64,000 bases of DNA from an uncultured Chryseobacterium sp. (GCA_913776245.1 CAJYLO010000003.1:91996-155995); one strand, 5' to 3'. Numbered from the stretch's first letter, positions 41,381-51,244 are shown. The notes: generated by a model from the sequence alone, not told the origin. Numbers and translations are program-made.

Positions 41381-41480
41381 ACATAGCCCCGATTGCAGCG
41401 GCATCCTTTTGTTTGGAGCGAGGCGGCGAGCGCAGCGATGCCGACCGGGCAAAAACAAAAGATATAGCGGAAAGCGGGTT
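41381..41480. repeat. GC-rich intergenic element with crossed inverted repeats
   Basis: A GC-rich stretch in AT-rich surroundings holds two perfect inverted repeats in crossed order: CGGCATC (41399-41405) with GATGCCG (41437-41443), and CTTTTGTTT (41406-41414) with AAACAAAAG (41453-41461). A GCCC (41386-41389) with GGGC (41447-41450) is also possible. Similar AAAGATATAGCGGAAAGCGGG-ending elements are, from memory, repeated in Chryseobacterium-like genomes. Not coding. Confidence 0.6.
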
Positions 41481-41590
41481 GAAAGCTGAATAATGGACTG
41501 AAGCCCGATGCTCCTAATTGCAAAAATTTCTTATTTCAGAGCAAATTCACTAACTTAGGGAAATAAATACTGTTAAAAACATCTGATAAT

Positions 41591-42505
41591 ATGGCATTTA
41601 TAGACTACTATAAAATCCTTGGCCTTGAAAAAAATGCGTCTGCCGACGATATTAAAAAAGCGTACAGAAAGCTGGCGCGGAAATATCATCCGGATATGAA
41701 TCCGAACGATAAAGAGGCAGAAAAGAAATTCAAGGAGATCAATGAAGCCAACGAAGTCCTGAGCAATGCGGAAAACCGTGCGAAGTATGACAAATATGGC
41801 GAACATTGGAAACATGGTGAAGAATACGAACGCGCACAACAACAGCAGAGACAACAGCATCAGTATTCCGGAAATTCAGGCAGTGGATTTTCGGGAGCAG
41901 ATTTTGGGGGAAGTGAAGATTTTTCGGACTTTTTCCAATCCATGTTTGGTGGAAGCGGAAATTTCGGAAGAAATGCAAGAGGCAGTGCCAGTGGAAAATT
42001 CAAAGGTCAGGATATTTCGGCAGAGCTGAACCTGGACTTGAAAGATGCCTATAAAACGCATCAGCAGACTTTCGAAATCAATGGAAAAAAAGTGAGAATA
42101 ACGATTCCGGCAGGTGTTTACGACGGTCAGCAAATCAAGCTGAAAGGTCACGGAAATCCGGGAATAAATGGCGGTCCAAACGGTGACCTTTACATCACAT
42201 TCAATATTCCGGAAGACAAAGATTTTAAACGCGAAGGTGACAATCTCAGGACTTCCGTTGATATTGACCTTTACACCGCCGTTTTAGGTGGAGACGTTAA
42301 TATCCGGACACTTGACGGTTCCGTGAAACTAAAAGTAAAACCGGAAACGCAGAACGGAACTACAGTACGGCTGAAAGGCAAAGGATTTCCTGTTTATAAA
42401 AAAGAAAATGAATTTGGCGATCTTTATGTGACTTACAATGTAAAAATCCCGACTCACCTCACCGAAAAACAAAAAGAACTGTTTCAGCAACTCAAAAATT
42501 CTTAG
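41591..42505 (+). CDS. cbpA: CbpA-like J-domain chaperone (class B DnaJ)
   Basis: The 304-residue protein has a J-domain (5-70, with HPD in [16 protein letters not shown]), a Gly/Phe-rich linker (90-135) and the two beta-barrel substrate-binding domains ([24 protein letters not shown], then [21 protein letters not shown]). It lacks the DnaJ zinc-finger repeats, as in CbpA. It stimulates DnaK. The modulator gene cbpM begins 2 nt after its stop. Confidence 0.94.
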   Translation: MAFIDYYKILGLEKNASADDIKKAYRKLARKYHPDMNPNDKEAEKKFKEINEANEVLSNAENRAKYDKYGEHWKHGEEYERAQQQQRQQHQYSGNSGSGFSGADFGGSEDFSDFFQSMFGGSGNFGRNARGSASGKFKGQDISAELNLDLKDAYKTHQQTFEINGKKVRITIPAGVYDGQQIKLKGHGNPGINGGPNGDLYITFNIPEDKDFKREGDNLRTSVDIDLYTAVLGGDVNIRTLDGSVKLKVKPETQNGTTVRLKGKGFPVYKKENEFGDLYVTYNVKIPTHLTEKQKELFQQLKNS

Positions 42506-42507
42506 CA

Positions 42508-42813
42508 ATGAACGAAAGAATCTCCATAGAAGAAATCATCCGGTTATATAAAATAGATTATACGTTTCTGGATCAGCTGATCGATTCGGAATTGCTGCAT
42601 CCGGAAACTGAAAACAGCATCCGCTACATCATTTACGAAGAACTGCCTCATCTCGAACGCTTTGCAAACTGGCATTATGATCTCGACATTAATCTTCCCG
42701 GCATAGAGATCATCCATAAACTTCTGAACCAGATGGAAGAGTTAAGAAATGAAAACAGACGCCTGCTTCAGAATGTTTCAAAATTTGAGAATTGGGAAGA
42801 TGCAGATCTGTAG
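42508..42813 (+). CDS. cbpM: Chaperone modulator CbpM
   Basis: The 101-residue protein has a MerR-like N-terminal helix-turn-helix (RISIEEIIRLYKIDYTFLDQLIDSELL) and a long C-terminal helix (IHKLLNQMEELRNENRRLLQNVSKF). CbpM binds the J-domain of CbpA and inhibits it. The position 2 nt behind cbpA fixes the assignment. Confidence 0.92.
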   Translation: MNERISIEEIIRLYKIDYTFLDQLIDSELLHPETENSIRYIIYEELPHLERFANWHYDLDINLPGIEIIHKLLNQMEELRNENRRLLQNVSKFENWEDADL

Positions 42814-42826
42814 ACAATTTTCTTTG

Positions 42827-42834
42827 TAAATTTG
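42827..42834 (+). promoter_or_regulatory. -7 box of ypdA, leaderless context
   Basis: TAAATTTG is an exact match and ends 4 nt before the ATG at 42839. Confidence 0.65.
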
Positions 42835-42838
42835 TGAT

Positions 42839-43819
42839 ATGGAATTATTTGACGTTCTCATTGTTGGCGGCGGCCCAATTGGTTTAGCCTGTGCATTGGA
42901 AGCCAGGAAAAACAATCTGAAATATATCGTGATAGAAAAAGGAACTGTTGCAAACAGCATCTACAATTATCCTTTATATATGACTTTTTTTTCGACCGCC
43001 GACCGACTGGAAATTGACGAAATTCCGTTCATTACGACCCGCCCAAAACCCGGCCGGCAAGACGCATTGGAATATTATCAGGGTATTGCAAGAGCAAAAG
43101 ATATCAATATCAAGACCTACGAAAAGGTCATCAACATCCAGAAATCAACATTTTTCCAGGTTGAAACCAGCAAGCAGATTTATTTTGCTAAAAATATTAT
43201 TATTGCTACAGGATTTTATGACATCCCGAATTTGATGGAAATCCCGGGAGAAGATTTACCAAAGGTTAGTCATTACTATACTGAGCCTTATCCTTATGCT
43301 TTTCAGAATGTAGTGGTTGTTGGATCCAGTAATTCAGCAGTAGATGCGGCTTTGGAAATCTACCGGAAAGGCGGCAATGTCACGATGATTATTCGCCACA
43401 GTGAAATCTCGAAAAGTGTAAAATATTGGGTAAAACCAGACATAGAAAACAGAATCAAAGAAGGAAGCATCAAAGCTTTTTTTGGCGCGGAATTATTAGA
43501 AATCAAGCCAAATTCGGTAGTGTTTAAAACCAATGCCGGAGAAATCAAAGAAATTGAAAATGATTTTGTTCTGGCTATGACCGGTTATCTGCCGGATTTT
43601 GAATTTCTTAAAGCCATCGGGATTGATTTGAAGGGCAACTGCCAAAATCCTCATTACGATCCGACAACTATGGAAACGAATATTGAAGGAATTTATCTTG
43701 CAGGCGTAGTATGCGGCGGAAAAGATACACATCTGTGGTTTATAGAAAATTCCAGAATTCACGCCAGGCAGATCATGAATGATATCCTCCGGAAAACTGC
43801 ATCAGAAAAAAATTCCTGA
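42839..43819 (+). CDS. ypdA: YpdA-type bacillithiol disulfide reductase
   Basis: The 326-residue flavoprotein has FAD-binding VLIVGGGPIGLACALEAR, YNYPLYMTFFSTADRLEI (typical of YpdA), the NADPH site VVVVGSSNSAVDAALEIYRKGG and a C-terminal GIYLAGVVCGGKDTHLWFIENSR. There is no thioredoxin-reductase-like CxxC. YpdA reduces bacillithiol disulfide with NADPH, which fits the use of bacillithiol in Bacteroidota. Its own -7 box ends 4 nt before the ATG, suggesting a leaderless mRNA. Confidence 0.92.
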   Translation: MELFDVLIVGGGPIGLACALEARKNNLKYIVIEKGTVANSIYNYPLYMTFFSTADRLEIDEIPFITTRPKPGRQDALEYYQGIARAKDINIKTYEKVINIQKSTFFQVETSKQIYFAKNIIIATGFYDIPNLMEIPGEDLPKVSHYYTEPYPYAFQNVVVVGSSNSAVDAALEIYRKGGNVTMIIRHSEISKSVKYWVKPDIENRIKEGSIKAFFGAELLEIKPNSVVFKTNAGEIKEIENDFVLAMTGYLPDFEFLKAIGIDLKGNCQNPHYDPTTMETNIEGIYLAGVVCGGKDTHLWFIENSRIHARQIMNDILRKTASEKNS

Positions 43820-43876
43820 AGAAGCTGTTGACAAATGGTATTCTTTTTGTAATTTTTGGGAAGTTAATAAGAAACC

Positions 43877-44911
43877 ATGAACACATTTAAAATTAAAAAT
43901 TTATTTACCTTAATCATTGTATCCGCATCTTTAATCTATTGTAAAAAAGATGAATCAGTTTCCCAGGCTGATAAAAAAAACAATCCTGCAACCGAGATCT
44001 CTGTAAATGATGAGAAGCAAGATTACGAAGAAAAAGTAGAGGAAGAAAAACCAAAGGTTCCGGATGTTGTTATTCCGAGAAAGGATTTTGGATTCTATCC
44101 TTGGGTTTATAAAAATACGGACTCTGTTTCAGTCAAAAATAAGAAAGAATTTACGGGTAAAAAATTGTATACCATATTGGCGCTTAACAGGTTGGACAGA
44201 GCTAATATCGGAGCAGCAGATACACTCGTAGTGCCTGCAAAAATAGAAGAGGATTTTCTTATTTATTCACCATTTCCTGGTCACGTAAGCACATTGGAAA
44301 ATGTGAAGAAATTTGTCTTTTTTTCATATCCTATTCAGGCTTTTGGCGTTTATGAATACGGCAATCTTGTGAAATGGGGACCAACAAGTATGGGAAAAAA
44401 AGCAACGCAGACAAAACGAGGTCTGATGTTCGCCAATTGGAAAAAAGAAGTTGCGATTTCTACAGTCAGCGATGAATGGAAACTGCGCTGGAATGTTAAT
44501 GTTGCCAATTTTGACGGAATCGGCTGGCACCAGTATGCTATGCCCGGCTATCCTGCTTCCCACTCTTGCTTAAGAATGCTGGAAGAAGATGCCAAATGGA
44601 TGTACAGCTGGGTGGATACCTGGATTCTTAATAAAGGCGGACAAACCACCAGAGCCAAAGGAACACCGCTGATTGTGTATGGAGATTATCCCTGGGGAAA
44701 ACGCAGGCCCTGGAAAAAACTTCTCGATTCTCCTGATGCTAACAATATTTCCGAAGATGAGATGAATAAAATCATTGAACCTCAGCTCGCAACGATTATG
44801 AAGGAACAGGAAAACAGGGATAACGTCCTTCAGCAGATCGAACAGGAAAAAAAGGCCAAAGCAGACTCTTTATTAGCTGTAAAAACGAAAGATTCTTCGA
44901 ATCTGAATTAA
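43877..44911 (+). CDS. L,D-transpeptidase (YkuD) lipoprotein
   Basis: The 344-residue protein has a lipoprotein-type signal (LFTLIIVSASLIYC), an acidic low-complexity linker and a YkuD domain with the active-site motif in WHQYAMPGYPASHSCLRM: His 14 residues before SHSCLR, a variant of HGxx(14)SHGCxR in which the Gly before Cys is Ser. The C-terminus is a K/E-rich helix. It likely forms or edits 3-3 cross-links or attaches proteins to peptidoglycan. Confidence 0.88.
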   Translation: MNTFKIKNLFTLIIVSASLIYCKKDESVSQADKKNNPATEISVNDEKQDYEEKVEEEKPKVPDVVIPRKDFGFYPWVYKNTDSVSVKNKKEFTGKKLYTILALNRLDRANIGAADTLVVPAKIEEDFLIYSPFPGHVSTLENVKKFVFFSYPIQAFGVYEYGNLVKWGPTSMGKKATQTKRGLMFANWKKEVAISTVSDEWKLRWNVNVANFDGIGWHQYAMPGYPASHSCLRMLEEDAKWMYSWVDTWILNKGGQTTRAKGTPLIVYGDYPWGKRRPWKKLLDSPDANNISEDEMNKIIEPQLATIMKEQENRDNVLQQIEQEKKAKADSLLAVKTKDSSNLN

Positions 44912-44923
44912 ATCAATAAAAAA

Positions 44924-44952
44924 TCGGGTAAGTCTTTCTTACCCGGTTTGCT
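44924..44952. terminator. Terminator between convergent genes
   Basis: CGGGTAAG (44925-44932) pairs with CTTACCCG (44938-44945). It lies between the L,D-transpeptidase and aldehyde dehydrogenase genes. Confidence 0.8.
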
Positions 44953-46242
44953 TTAAATATTTCCTACTACTGTTTTGACTTGTGTAAACTCTTTCAGCGC
45001 ATGTAGAGATAGCTCAACGCCATATCCTGAGGATTTTGCACCGCCGAACGGCAGTCTCGTATCAGAACTTGTTGCTTTATTAATGGACACTGTTCCGGAC
45101 ACCAAATTGTCGATAAAAAACTGAGCCCGTTTTTTATCCTTTGTCCAAACTGCATTTCCCAACCCAAAAGGAATATCATTGGCAAGTTTCAAAATATCCT
45201 CATCATCTTTTCCAATCATCAGCATCGCCAGCGGTCCAAATAACTCTTCCTGAAGAATGGGATTTCCCTCTTTTACCAGAATAATTCCAGGACGAAATTC
45301 GTTTTCCGAAATTCGCTCGAGCGGAAGCACTACTTCTGCTCCATTCTTCAAAGCTTTTTTGTATTGCTTTTCCAGATCGTCAGCCAAATCAGGTCTTGCC
45401 ATTTTCCCAAGTCTGGTTTCTTTTTTCATAGGATCAGCGGGCTGATAAGAATTATATTCTTCTATAAATTTCGGAACAAATTCCTTCTCAATTTTTTTAT
45501 GAACAATGAATCGTTTTGCCGCATTACAGATCTGTCCTGTATTCTGTAATTTTGCCCAGGGTCCTTCTTTTGCCGCTTTTTCAAAATCGGAATCTTCCAG
45601 AACTATGAAAGCATCGCTGCCGCCAAGTTCCAAAACAGATTTTTTGATATTTTTCCCTGCCAGTGCAGCTACTGTTCCGCCAGCTTTTTCACTACCTGTA
45701 AGGCTTACACCTCTAACCAATGGATTTTCCAAAATCTCTTTGATTTCATTATGTCCGATTCTAAGATTCTGGAAAATATATTTCGGAAAACCGGCCTCGG
45801 AAAAAGCATTTTCTATTTCGTCCCCGCTTCCGAAGCAGATCGATGCGTGCTTCAGAATCACAACATTCCCAGCAAGTATAGCCGGTATCGCAAATCTGAG
45901 AACCTGCCAGAACGGGAAATTCCAAGGCATCACTCCCAGAATGATTCCCATCGGGTCATAATGAACTTCACTGACATCAAACTCTGTTCTGATATTTTCC
46001 GGTTTCAGAACATTTTCAGCTTCTGCATAATATTTGATCATTCCCGCACTTTTTTCAATCTCAGCAATCGACTGCGAGATTGGCTTATGCATCTCTCTGG
46101 TGATGGTTTCCGCATATTGTTCTTTATTTTTCTCAAGAACTTTTGCGAGTTTCAGCAATAATTTTTGTCGTTCTTCAAACGGTACTTTTCTCCAGTCTGT
46201 AAAGGCTTTATGAGCGGAATTAATATGTTTTGTAATATCCAT
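44953..46242 (-). CDS. NAD(P)-dependent aldehyde (succinate-semialdehyde) dehydrogenase
   Basis: The 429-residue ALDH-superfamily protein has MPWNFPFWQVLRFAIPAI, LTGSEKAGG, catalytic Glu in LELGGSDAF and catalytic Cys in NTGQICNAAKR, and the C-terminal LPFGGAKSSGYG. The short length (about 430-460 aa) and sequence style match the Sad/YneI type, which oxidises succinate semialdehyde, more than GabD. Substrate assignment by family only. Single gene. Confidence 0.88.
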   Translation of the reverse strand: MDITKHINSAHKAFTDWRKVPFEERQKLLLKLAKVLEKNKEQYAETITREMHKPISQSIAEIEKSAGMIKYYAEAENVLKPENIRTEFDVSEVHYDPMGIILGVMPWNFPFWQVLRFAIPAILAGNVVILKHASICFGSGDEIENAFSEAGFPKYIFQNLRIGHNEIKEILENPLVRGVSLTGSEKAGGTVAALAGKNIKKSVLELGGSDAFIVLEDSDFEKAAKEGPWAKLQNTGQICNAAKRFIVHKKIEKEFVPKFIEEYNSYQPADPMKKETRLGKMARPDLADDLEKQYKKALKNGAEVVLPLERISENEFRPGIILVKEGNPILQEELFGPLAMLMIGKDDEDILKLANDIPFGLGNAVWTKDKKRAQFFIDNLVSGTVSINKATSSDTRLPFGGAKSSGYGVELSLHALKEFTQVKTVVGNI

Positions 46243-46300
46243 TTTATTTTTATTTGACTTATCGGTTTGCAGTAATTATACCATCATATCATTAACTGCT

Positions 46301-47179
46301 TTATTTTTCATTTTCTAATTTAATTTTTGAAGCTTCAAAATCATTCTTTTCTTTTTCAGAAACCTCAGGATATTGCAGGTTCATTTCTTCCAGCTTATCA
46401 ATAATAATCTGGATAGCCGCAACTCTGGAAAACCACTTCTGATCTGCAGGAATCACATACCAAGGCGCAGATTCTGTAGAAGTTTTGCTGATCGCCTCTT
46501 CATAAGCTTTCATATAATCTTTCCAGAATCCTCTTTCCGTAATGTCAGCAGAAGAAAATTTCCAGTTTTTATCATCTTCATTGATCCGGTCCAGAAAACG
46601 CTTTTTCTGCTCTTCTTTGGAAACATTGAGAAATATTTTGATGATCTTGGTCCCGTTATTAGCCAGATGCTTTTCAAAATTCCTGATGCTTTCATAGCGG
46701 TTTTCCCAGAATCTTTCATCCAGTTGTTCGGTGTCTTTCCATACTTTTTCGCTCAGGTTATATTCCGGGTGAACTTTGCATACCAGCACACTTTCGTAAT
46801 GTGACCTGTTAAATATTCCTATTTTGCCTTTTTCGGGAAGCGCAAGGTAATGGCGCCAGAGAAAATCATGCTGATATTCTTTGGAACTCGGTGTTTTGAA
46901 GCTTGTTACTTCGCAGCCTTGCGGATTTACACCACTAAAAACATGTTCTATTAAACTGTCTTTTCCGGCTGCATCCATTGCTTGTAAAACTATCAGTAAA
47001 GACTGGCTGCCATCCGCATACAATTTTTCCTGTAACTTACGCAGTTTATCTTTTTCCTGTTCCAAAAGAGTTTTAGCAACAGCTTTTTCTATTTTATCCT
47101 TGTAACTTGTATTTTGTTTTCCGATTCTGAATTCTGCATTTTCCTTTACTAAGAATTCATCTGAAAAGTTATAATCCAT
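46301..47179 (-). CDS. ppk2: Polyphosphate kinase 2 family protein
   Basis: The 292-residue P-loop protein has Walker A VLQAMDAAGKDSLIEHVFSGVNPQGCEVTSFK, FLWRHYLALPEKGKIGIFNRSHYE with Walker B, and a lid segment (KKRFLDRINEDDKNWKFS). PPK2 enzymes phosphorylate NMPs or NDPs with polyphosphate. The single-domain size and the absence of a DxxR insertion fit class I or III PPK2; class is not decided here. Confidence 0.93.
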   Translation of the reverse strand: MDYNFSDEFLVKENAEFRIGKQNTSYKDKIEKAVAKTLLEQEKDKLRKLQEKLYADGSQSLLIVLQAMDAAGKDSLIEHVFSGVNPQGCEVTSFKTPSSKEYQHDFLWRHYLALPEKGKIGIFNRSHYESVLVCKVHPEYNLSEKVWKDTEQLDERFWENRYESIRNFEKHLANNGTKIIKIFLNVSKEEQKKRFLDRINEDDKNWKFSSADITERGFWKDYMKAYEEAISKTSTESAPWYVIPADQKWFSRVAAIQIIIDKLEEMNLQYPEVSEKEKNDFEASKIKLENEK

Positions 47180-47204
47180 CGTGTTTGATTTTATTGTAAA
47201 AATA

Positions 47205-47237
47205 AAAAAACCGTCTCGTTCGGAAACGGGACGGTTA
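47205..47237 (-). terminator. Terminator of the DUF1573 gene
   Basis: AACCGTCTCGTT (47209-47220) pairs with AACGGGACGGTT (47225-47236) with a G-T wobble. On the minus strand a T7 run follows. Confidence 0.88.
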
Positions 47238-47260
47238 AAATATTTTAAGAAATTTCTTAA

Positions 47261-47773
47261 TTATTTAGCAGCTGCTTCAACTTTCTGAACATCAGCTTTC
47301 TTTTTAGCCGTTCTTTTTGCAGTTGCCGCTGGCTGAGCTTTTACTGTAGCAATAGGACCTGCAACCAATTTGGCTTCCTGTGTGACAGGAGCAGCTTGTG
47401 CAGTTGCAACATCTTCTACATTTCCTTTAATGTAAAGTACAGATCTGCTGTTTTGAGGATCATTAGAATAAACTTCAATTAATTTATTGAAAGGACCTTT
47501 GATTCCTGTATTGTATCCAACTTTGATCTGGGCAGACTTTCCTGGTAAAATCGGGTCTTTACTCCATTCCGGTGTTGTACATCCGCAAGATGGCTTCACA
47601 TCACTAATAATCAACGGCTTATCTCCTGTGTTTTTTACTGTGAAAAATCTGTGACCATCAGAGCCAGCTTTTACAGCGCCGTAATCAAAAGTTGTTTTAT
47701 CAAATGAAATGGTTTGAGCCGATGCAAAAGCGATTGCGCCTGTCATAAATAGTCCGGCTAGAATCTTTTTCAT
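47261..47773 (-). CDS. DUF1573 family secreted protein
   Basis: The 170-residue protein has a signal peptide (MKKILAGLFMTGAIAFASAQ) and an Ig-like DUF1573 domain with its signature HRFFTVKNTGDKPLIISDVKPSCGCTTPEWSKDPILPGKSAQIKVGYN (residues 42-89). An Ala/Lys-rich tail of about 45 residues follows. The paired Cys of SCGCT are conserved in the family, whose role is unknown. A -7 box TAACTTTG lies on the minus strand at 47806-47813. Confidence 0.92.
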   Translation of the reverse strand: MKKILAGLFMTGAIAFASAQTISFDKTTFDYGAVKAGSDGHRFFTVKNTGDKPLIISDVKPSCGCTTPEWSKDPILPGKSAQIKVGYNTGIKGPFNKLIEVYSNDPQNSRSVLYIKGNVEDVATAQAAPVTQEAKLVAGPIATVKAQPAATAKRTAKKKADVQKVEAAAK

Positions 47774-47805
47774 ATTTTCTTTGTTTTAATTTAAATTTTA
47801 AAGAA

Positions 47806-47863
47806 CAAAGTTATAAATAATTTGAATATGTGATGTTAATTTTTTTACATTATCTTATTTTTG
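47806..47863. promoter_or_regulatory. Divergent -7 boxes of DUF1573 and valS
   Basis: Minus strand: TAACTTTG (47813-47806), 32 nt before the DUF1573 ATG. Plus strand: TATTTTTG (47856-47863), 31 nt before the valS ATG. Both are exact TAnnTTTG matches. Confidence 0.7.
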
Positions 47864-47894
47864 CAAATTATTAAGCCAAAAAAAATAATTCAAA

Positions 47895-50513
47895 ATGCAG
47901 ATTGCTGACAAATACAATCCACAGGAAACCGAACAGAAATGGTATGACTTCTGGCTGGAAAATAAGTTTTTCCACTCCACACCGGATAACAGACCGCCTT
48001 ACACTATCGTTATTCCTCCACCTAATGTGACAGGAATTCTTCACATGGGACATATGTTGAACAACACGATTCAGGATGTATTGGTCAGAAGAGCAAGAAT
48101 GCAGGGCTTCAATGCATGTTGGGTTCCGGGAACTGACCACGCCTCCATTGCAACCGAAGCCAAAGTGGTAGCTAAGCTCAAAGCGGAGGGCATCAATAAA
48201 AAAGATATCACGAGAGAAGAATTCCTAAAGCACGCCTGGGAATGGACCGATAAATATGGCGGAACCATACTGGAACAGCTGAAGAAACTAGGGTGCTCCT
48301 GCGACTGGGACAGAACCAGATTTACAATGGAAGACAATCTTTCCAAATCAGTTATTAAAGTTTTTGTAGACTTATACAATAAAGGATTGATTTACCGTGG
48401 TTACAAAGTGGTAAATTGGGATCCGGAAGCCAAAACCAATATTTCTGATGAGGAAGTAATATTCAAAGAGCAAAACGGAAAATTATTTTACCTGAAATAT
48501 AAAATCGAAGGTTCGGAAGACTTCCTTACTGTAGCAACCACACGTCCTGAAACTATTTTTGGCGATGTTGCCGTTTGTGTTAATCCGAATGACGAAAGAT
48601 ACACTCACCTGAAAGGTAAAAACGTTATTGTTCCCATAGTCAACAGGGTTATTCCAATTATTGAGGATGATTATGTTGACATCGAGTTCGGAACCGGGGC
48701 CTTGAAAATCACACCGGCACACGACATCAACGATTATGAAATCGGTCAAAGACATCATTTGCCGATCATCGATTCCATGGATGATGATGCCGTTCTGAAT
48801 GAGCACGGATTGCATTACCAGGGAATGGGAAGATTTACCGTAAGAAAAGAGATCGTAAAGGAATTAGAGCAAAATGATCTTCTTCTGAAAGCGGAGGATT
48901 ATGTTAATAAAGTTGGAACTTCGGAAAGAACAGGCGCAGTAATAGAACCGAAAATCTCTGTTCAATGGTTCCTGAAAATGTCCGAAATCGCTAAACCGGC
49001 TTTGGATGTGGTTATGGACGATACCATTAAATTCCACCCGGAAAAATTTAAAAATACTTACCGTCACTGGATGGAAAACGTTCATGACTGGAACATTTCC
49101 CGCCAGCTTTGGTGGGGACAGCAGATCCCTGCTTATTATTTTGGCGATGGCGAAAATGATTTTGTAGTCGCTGAAACTATTGAAGATGCTGTGAAATTGG
49201 CTCAGGAAAAAACTTCTAACTTCCAACTTCAGGCTTCTGACCTAAAGCAGGACGCAGATGCTTTGGACACTTGGTTTTCATCCTGGCTATGGCCGATTTC
49301 GGTTTTCGAAGGCATTCTGGAACCTGATAATCAAGAAATCAACTATTATTATCCGACATCGGATCTCGTAACAGGTCCTGATATTATTTTCTTCTGGGTA
49401 GCGCGAATGATTATGGCCGGTCTGGAATACAGAAAAGATGTTCCTTTCAAAAATGTTTATTTCACAGGAATCGTGCGAGATAAGCAAAGACGTAAAATGT
49501 CAAAATCTCTTGGTAATTCGCCGGATCCGATTGAGCTGATTGAAAAATACGGTGCGGACGGCGTAAGAGTCGGGATTTTGTTAAGTTCGGCTGCGGGGAA
49601 CGATTTATTGTTTGATGAAGACTTGATGCTACAGGGAAGAAATTTCGCAACCAAAATATGGAATGCCTATAAATTGATCCAGGGCTGGAAGCGTGACGAA
49701 AATATCAAAGCTAAAGAATCCGATATACAGACAATCAACTGGTTTGGAGAGCAATTAAACAAAACAATTACTGAAATTGAAGATCAGTTCTCAAAGTTCA
49801 GAATTTCCGATGCGCTGCATTTGGTCTATAAACTGATTTGGGATGATTTCTGTTCCTGGTATCTGGAAGCCGTTAAACCAAATTTCGGAGAAGCGATCAG
49901 TGAGGAGGTGTATCAGAAAACGATTGTTTATTTTGAGGAACTGATGAAGCTGCTTCATCCATTTATGCCATTCTTGTCAGAAGAGCTCTGGCAGCATATC
50001 TCGGAGAGAAGTATTTCTGATGCGTTGGTAATTGCCCAGCAAAAGAAATCAGAATCTTTTAATGAAGAGGTGATTAAAGATTTTGATTTTGCTAAAGAAG
50101 TGATTTCCGGTGTCCGAAATTACCGTCAGTCCAAAGGCATTTCGCCAAGAGAAACGACTGAAGTTTTCACCAATATCACGACAATTAATAATGCAGGTGT
50201 TGTTAAAAAATTAGCGAATATTTCTGAAATTAACTTTAATCAGAAAACGGATAAGCCTAGTTTCACCTTCTTAGTTGGTGCAAATGAATTTTCGATTCCG
50301 TTAAGCGAAAACCTTGACCTTGCCGAAGAAAAGGCAAAAACTGAAGAAGAAATCAAATATCTGAAAGGCTTTCTGATTTCTGTTGATAAGAAGCTTTCCA
50401 ATGAAAAATTTGTGGCTAACGCAAAACCGGAAGTTGTAGAAATAGAGCGTAAAAAACAGAAAGATGCCCTGGATAAAATTGCCTTGTTAGAAGAAAAGTT
50501 GAAGTCACTTTAA
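47895..50513 (+). CDS. valS: Valyl-tRNA synthetase
   Basis: The 872-residue class I synthetase has the HIGH-type motif PPPNVTGILHMGHML (42-56), the editing (CP1) domain with ATTRPETIFGDVAV, TGALKITPAHD and NDYEIGQRHHLP, the GTDHASIATEAKV segment of ValRS, the KMSKS loop (KQRRKMSKSLGNSPDP) and a C-terminal coiled coil typical of ValRS (LAEEKAKTEEEIKYLKGFL). It charges tRNA-Val. Complete, with its own promoter. Confidence 0.97.
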   Translation: MQIADKYNPQETEQKWYDFWLENKFFHSTPDNRPPYTIVIPPPNVTGILHMGHMLNNTIQDVLVRRARMQGFNACWVPGTDHASIATEAKVVAKLKAEGINKKDITREEFLKHAWEWTDKYGGTILEQLKKLGCSCDWDRTRFTMEDNLSKSVIKVFVDLYNKGLIYRGYKVVNWDPEAKTNISDEEVIFKEQNGKLFYLKYKIEGSEDFLTVATTRPETIFGDVAVCVNPNDERYTHLKGKNVIVPIVNRVIPIIEDDYVDIEFGTGALKITPAHDINDYEIGQRHHLPIIDSMDDDAVLNEHGLHYQGMGRFTVRKEIVKELEQNDLLLKAEDYVNKVGTSERTGAVIEPKISVQWFLKMSEIAKPALDVVMDDTIKFHPEKFKNTYRHWMENVHDWNISRQLWWGQQIPAYYFGDGENDFVVAETIEDAVKLAQEKTSNFQLQASDLKQDADALDTWFSSWLWPISVFEGILEPDNQEINYYYPTSDLVTGPDIIFFWVARMIMAGLEYRKDVPFKNVYFTGIVRDKQRRKMSKSLGNSPDPIELIEKYGADGVRVGILLSSAAGNDLLFDEDLMLQGRNFATKIWNAYKLIQGWKRDENIKAKESDIQTINWFGEQLNKTITEIEDQFSKFRISDALHLVYKLIWDDFCSWYLEAVKPNFGEAISEEVYQKTIVYFEELMKLLHPFMPFLSEELWQHISERSISDALVIAQQKKSESFNEEVIKDFDFAKEVISGVRNYRQSKGISPRETTEVFTNITTINNAGVVKKLANISEINFNQKTDKPSFTFLVGANEFSIPLSENLDLAEEKAKTEEEIKYLKGFLISVDKKLSNEKFVANAKPEVVEIERKKQKDALDKIALLEEKLKSL

Positions 50514-50537
50514 GATCTATCAACTGACAACCAAATT

Positions 50538-51182
50538 ATGACTCACATAGAAAACATCAAAAAACTGTTCTCCAGGGATTTCGTAGAAAACCCTTTGCTG
50601 GAAACCTACGAGATGGGGAAAATCCATATTTCATCTGGAAAAATTGTAGCCTGTGATCCGCTGATTTCACCAGATCACGCGGCTTTTTCGGAAGAGTTTC
50701 CAAAAGGTGATTTTCCGATTTTCCTTCATAAGGAAAGAGAATCCAACTGTATTGCTTATGCAGAGATTTTATTTGAAACAAATCAGGCTGCAGAACACTG
50801 GAAATTAGCGCTTTGTGACAATCAGAACATCAATGATTTAAAAGAAGGTGAGATTTTCGGTTTCCCGGTAGAATCCGGAATGGCCTGCCTGATGGACAAA
50901 ACAGCTCAGAAATCTCTTAATGACCTGGAGCAAGAGCTTTTTCATAAGAAAGGTGCCGATTTTCTAGGGATTTATGAAGAATTTTTTCATACACATTTCT
51001 TTGACGAAAAAGGCGCCATCGATCAGTTCGCTTTGCTGAAGCCCTATGATCACAAGATAGAAAATATTGCAGCTTTTGAAGCAGGATATGGCGAAGGTTT
51101 CTATGCTTCATACATTGGTTATTCCAAAGATAATCAGCCAGTTAAATTAATTTCTGAATTTATAGAAATCGAAACGGATTAA
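50538..51182 (+). CDS. DUF4241 domain-containing protein
   Basis: The 214-residue soluble protein follows the DUF4241 pattern: KIHISSGKIVACDPLISPD near the N-terminus, FPKGDFPIFLHKERESNCIAYAEILF, GFPVESGMACLMD, and a C-terminal EAGYGEGFYASYIGYSKDNQPVKLISEFIEIE. Such proteins are common in Bacteroidota and occur in immunity-protein or polymorphic-toxin contexts, but no toxin gene is nearby. It lies 24 nt behind valS, so it is probably read from that transcript. Function unknown. Confidence 0.82.
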   Translation: MTHIENIKKLFSRDFVENPLLETYEMGKIHISSGKIVACDPLISPDHAAFSEEFPKGDFPIFLHKERESNCIAYAEILFETNQAAEHWKLALCDNQNINDLKEGEIFGFPVESGMACLMDKTAQKSLNDLEQELFHKKGADFLGIYEEFFHTHFFDEKGAIDQFALLKPYDHKIENIAAFEAGYGEGFYASYIGYSKDNQPVKLISEFIEIETD

Positions 51183-51244
51183 TTGATTACATTAGCCCGG
51201 ATGAAATTGCAGATATCGCTTTCTGATAATAATGCGAATTACAA

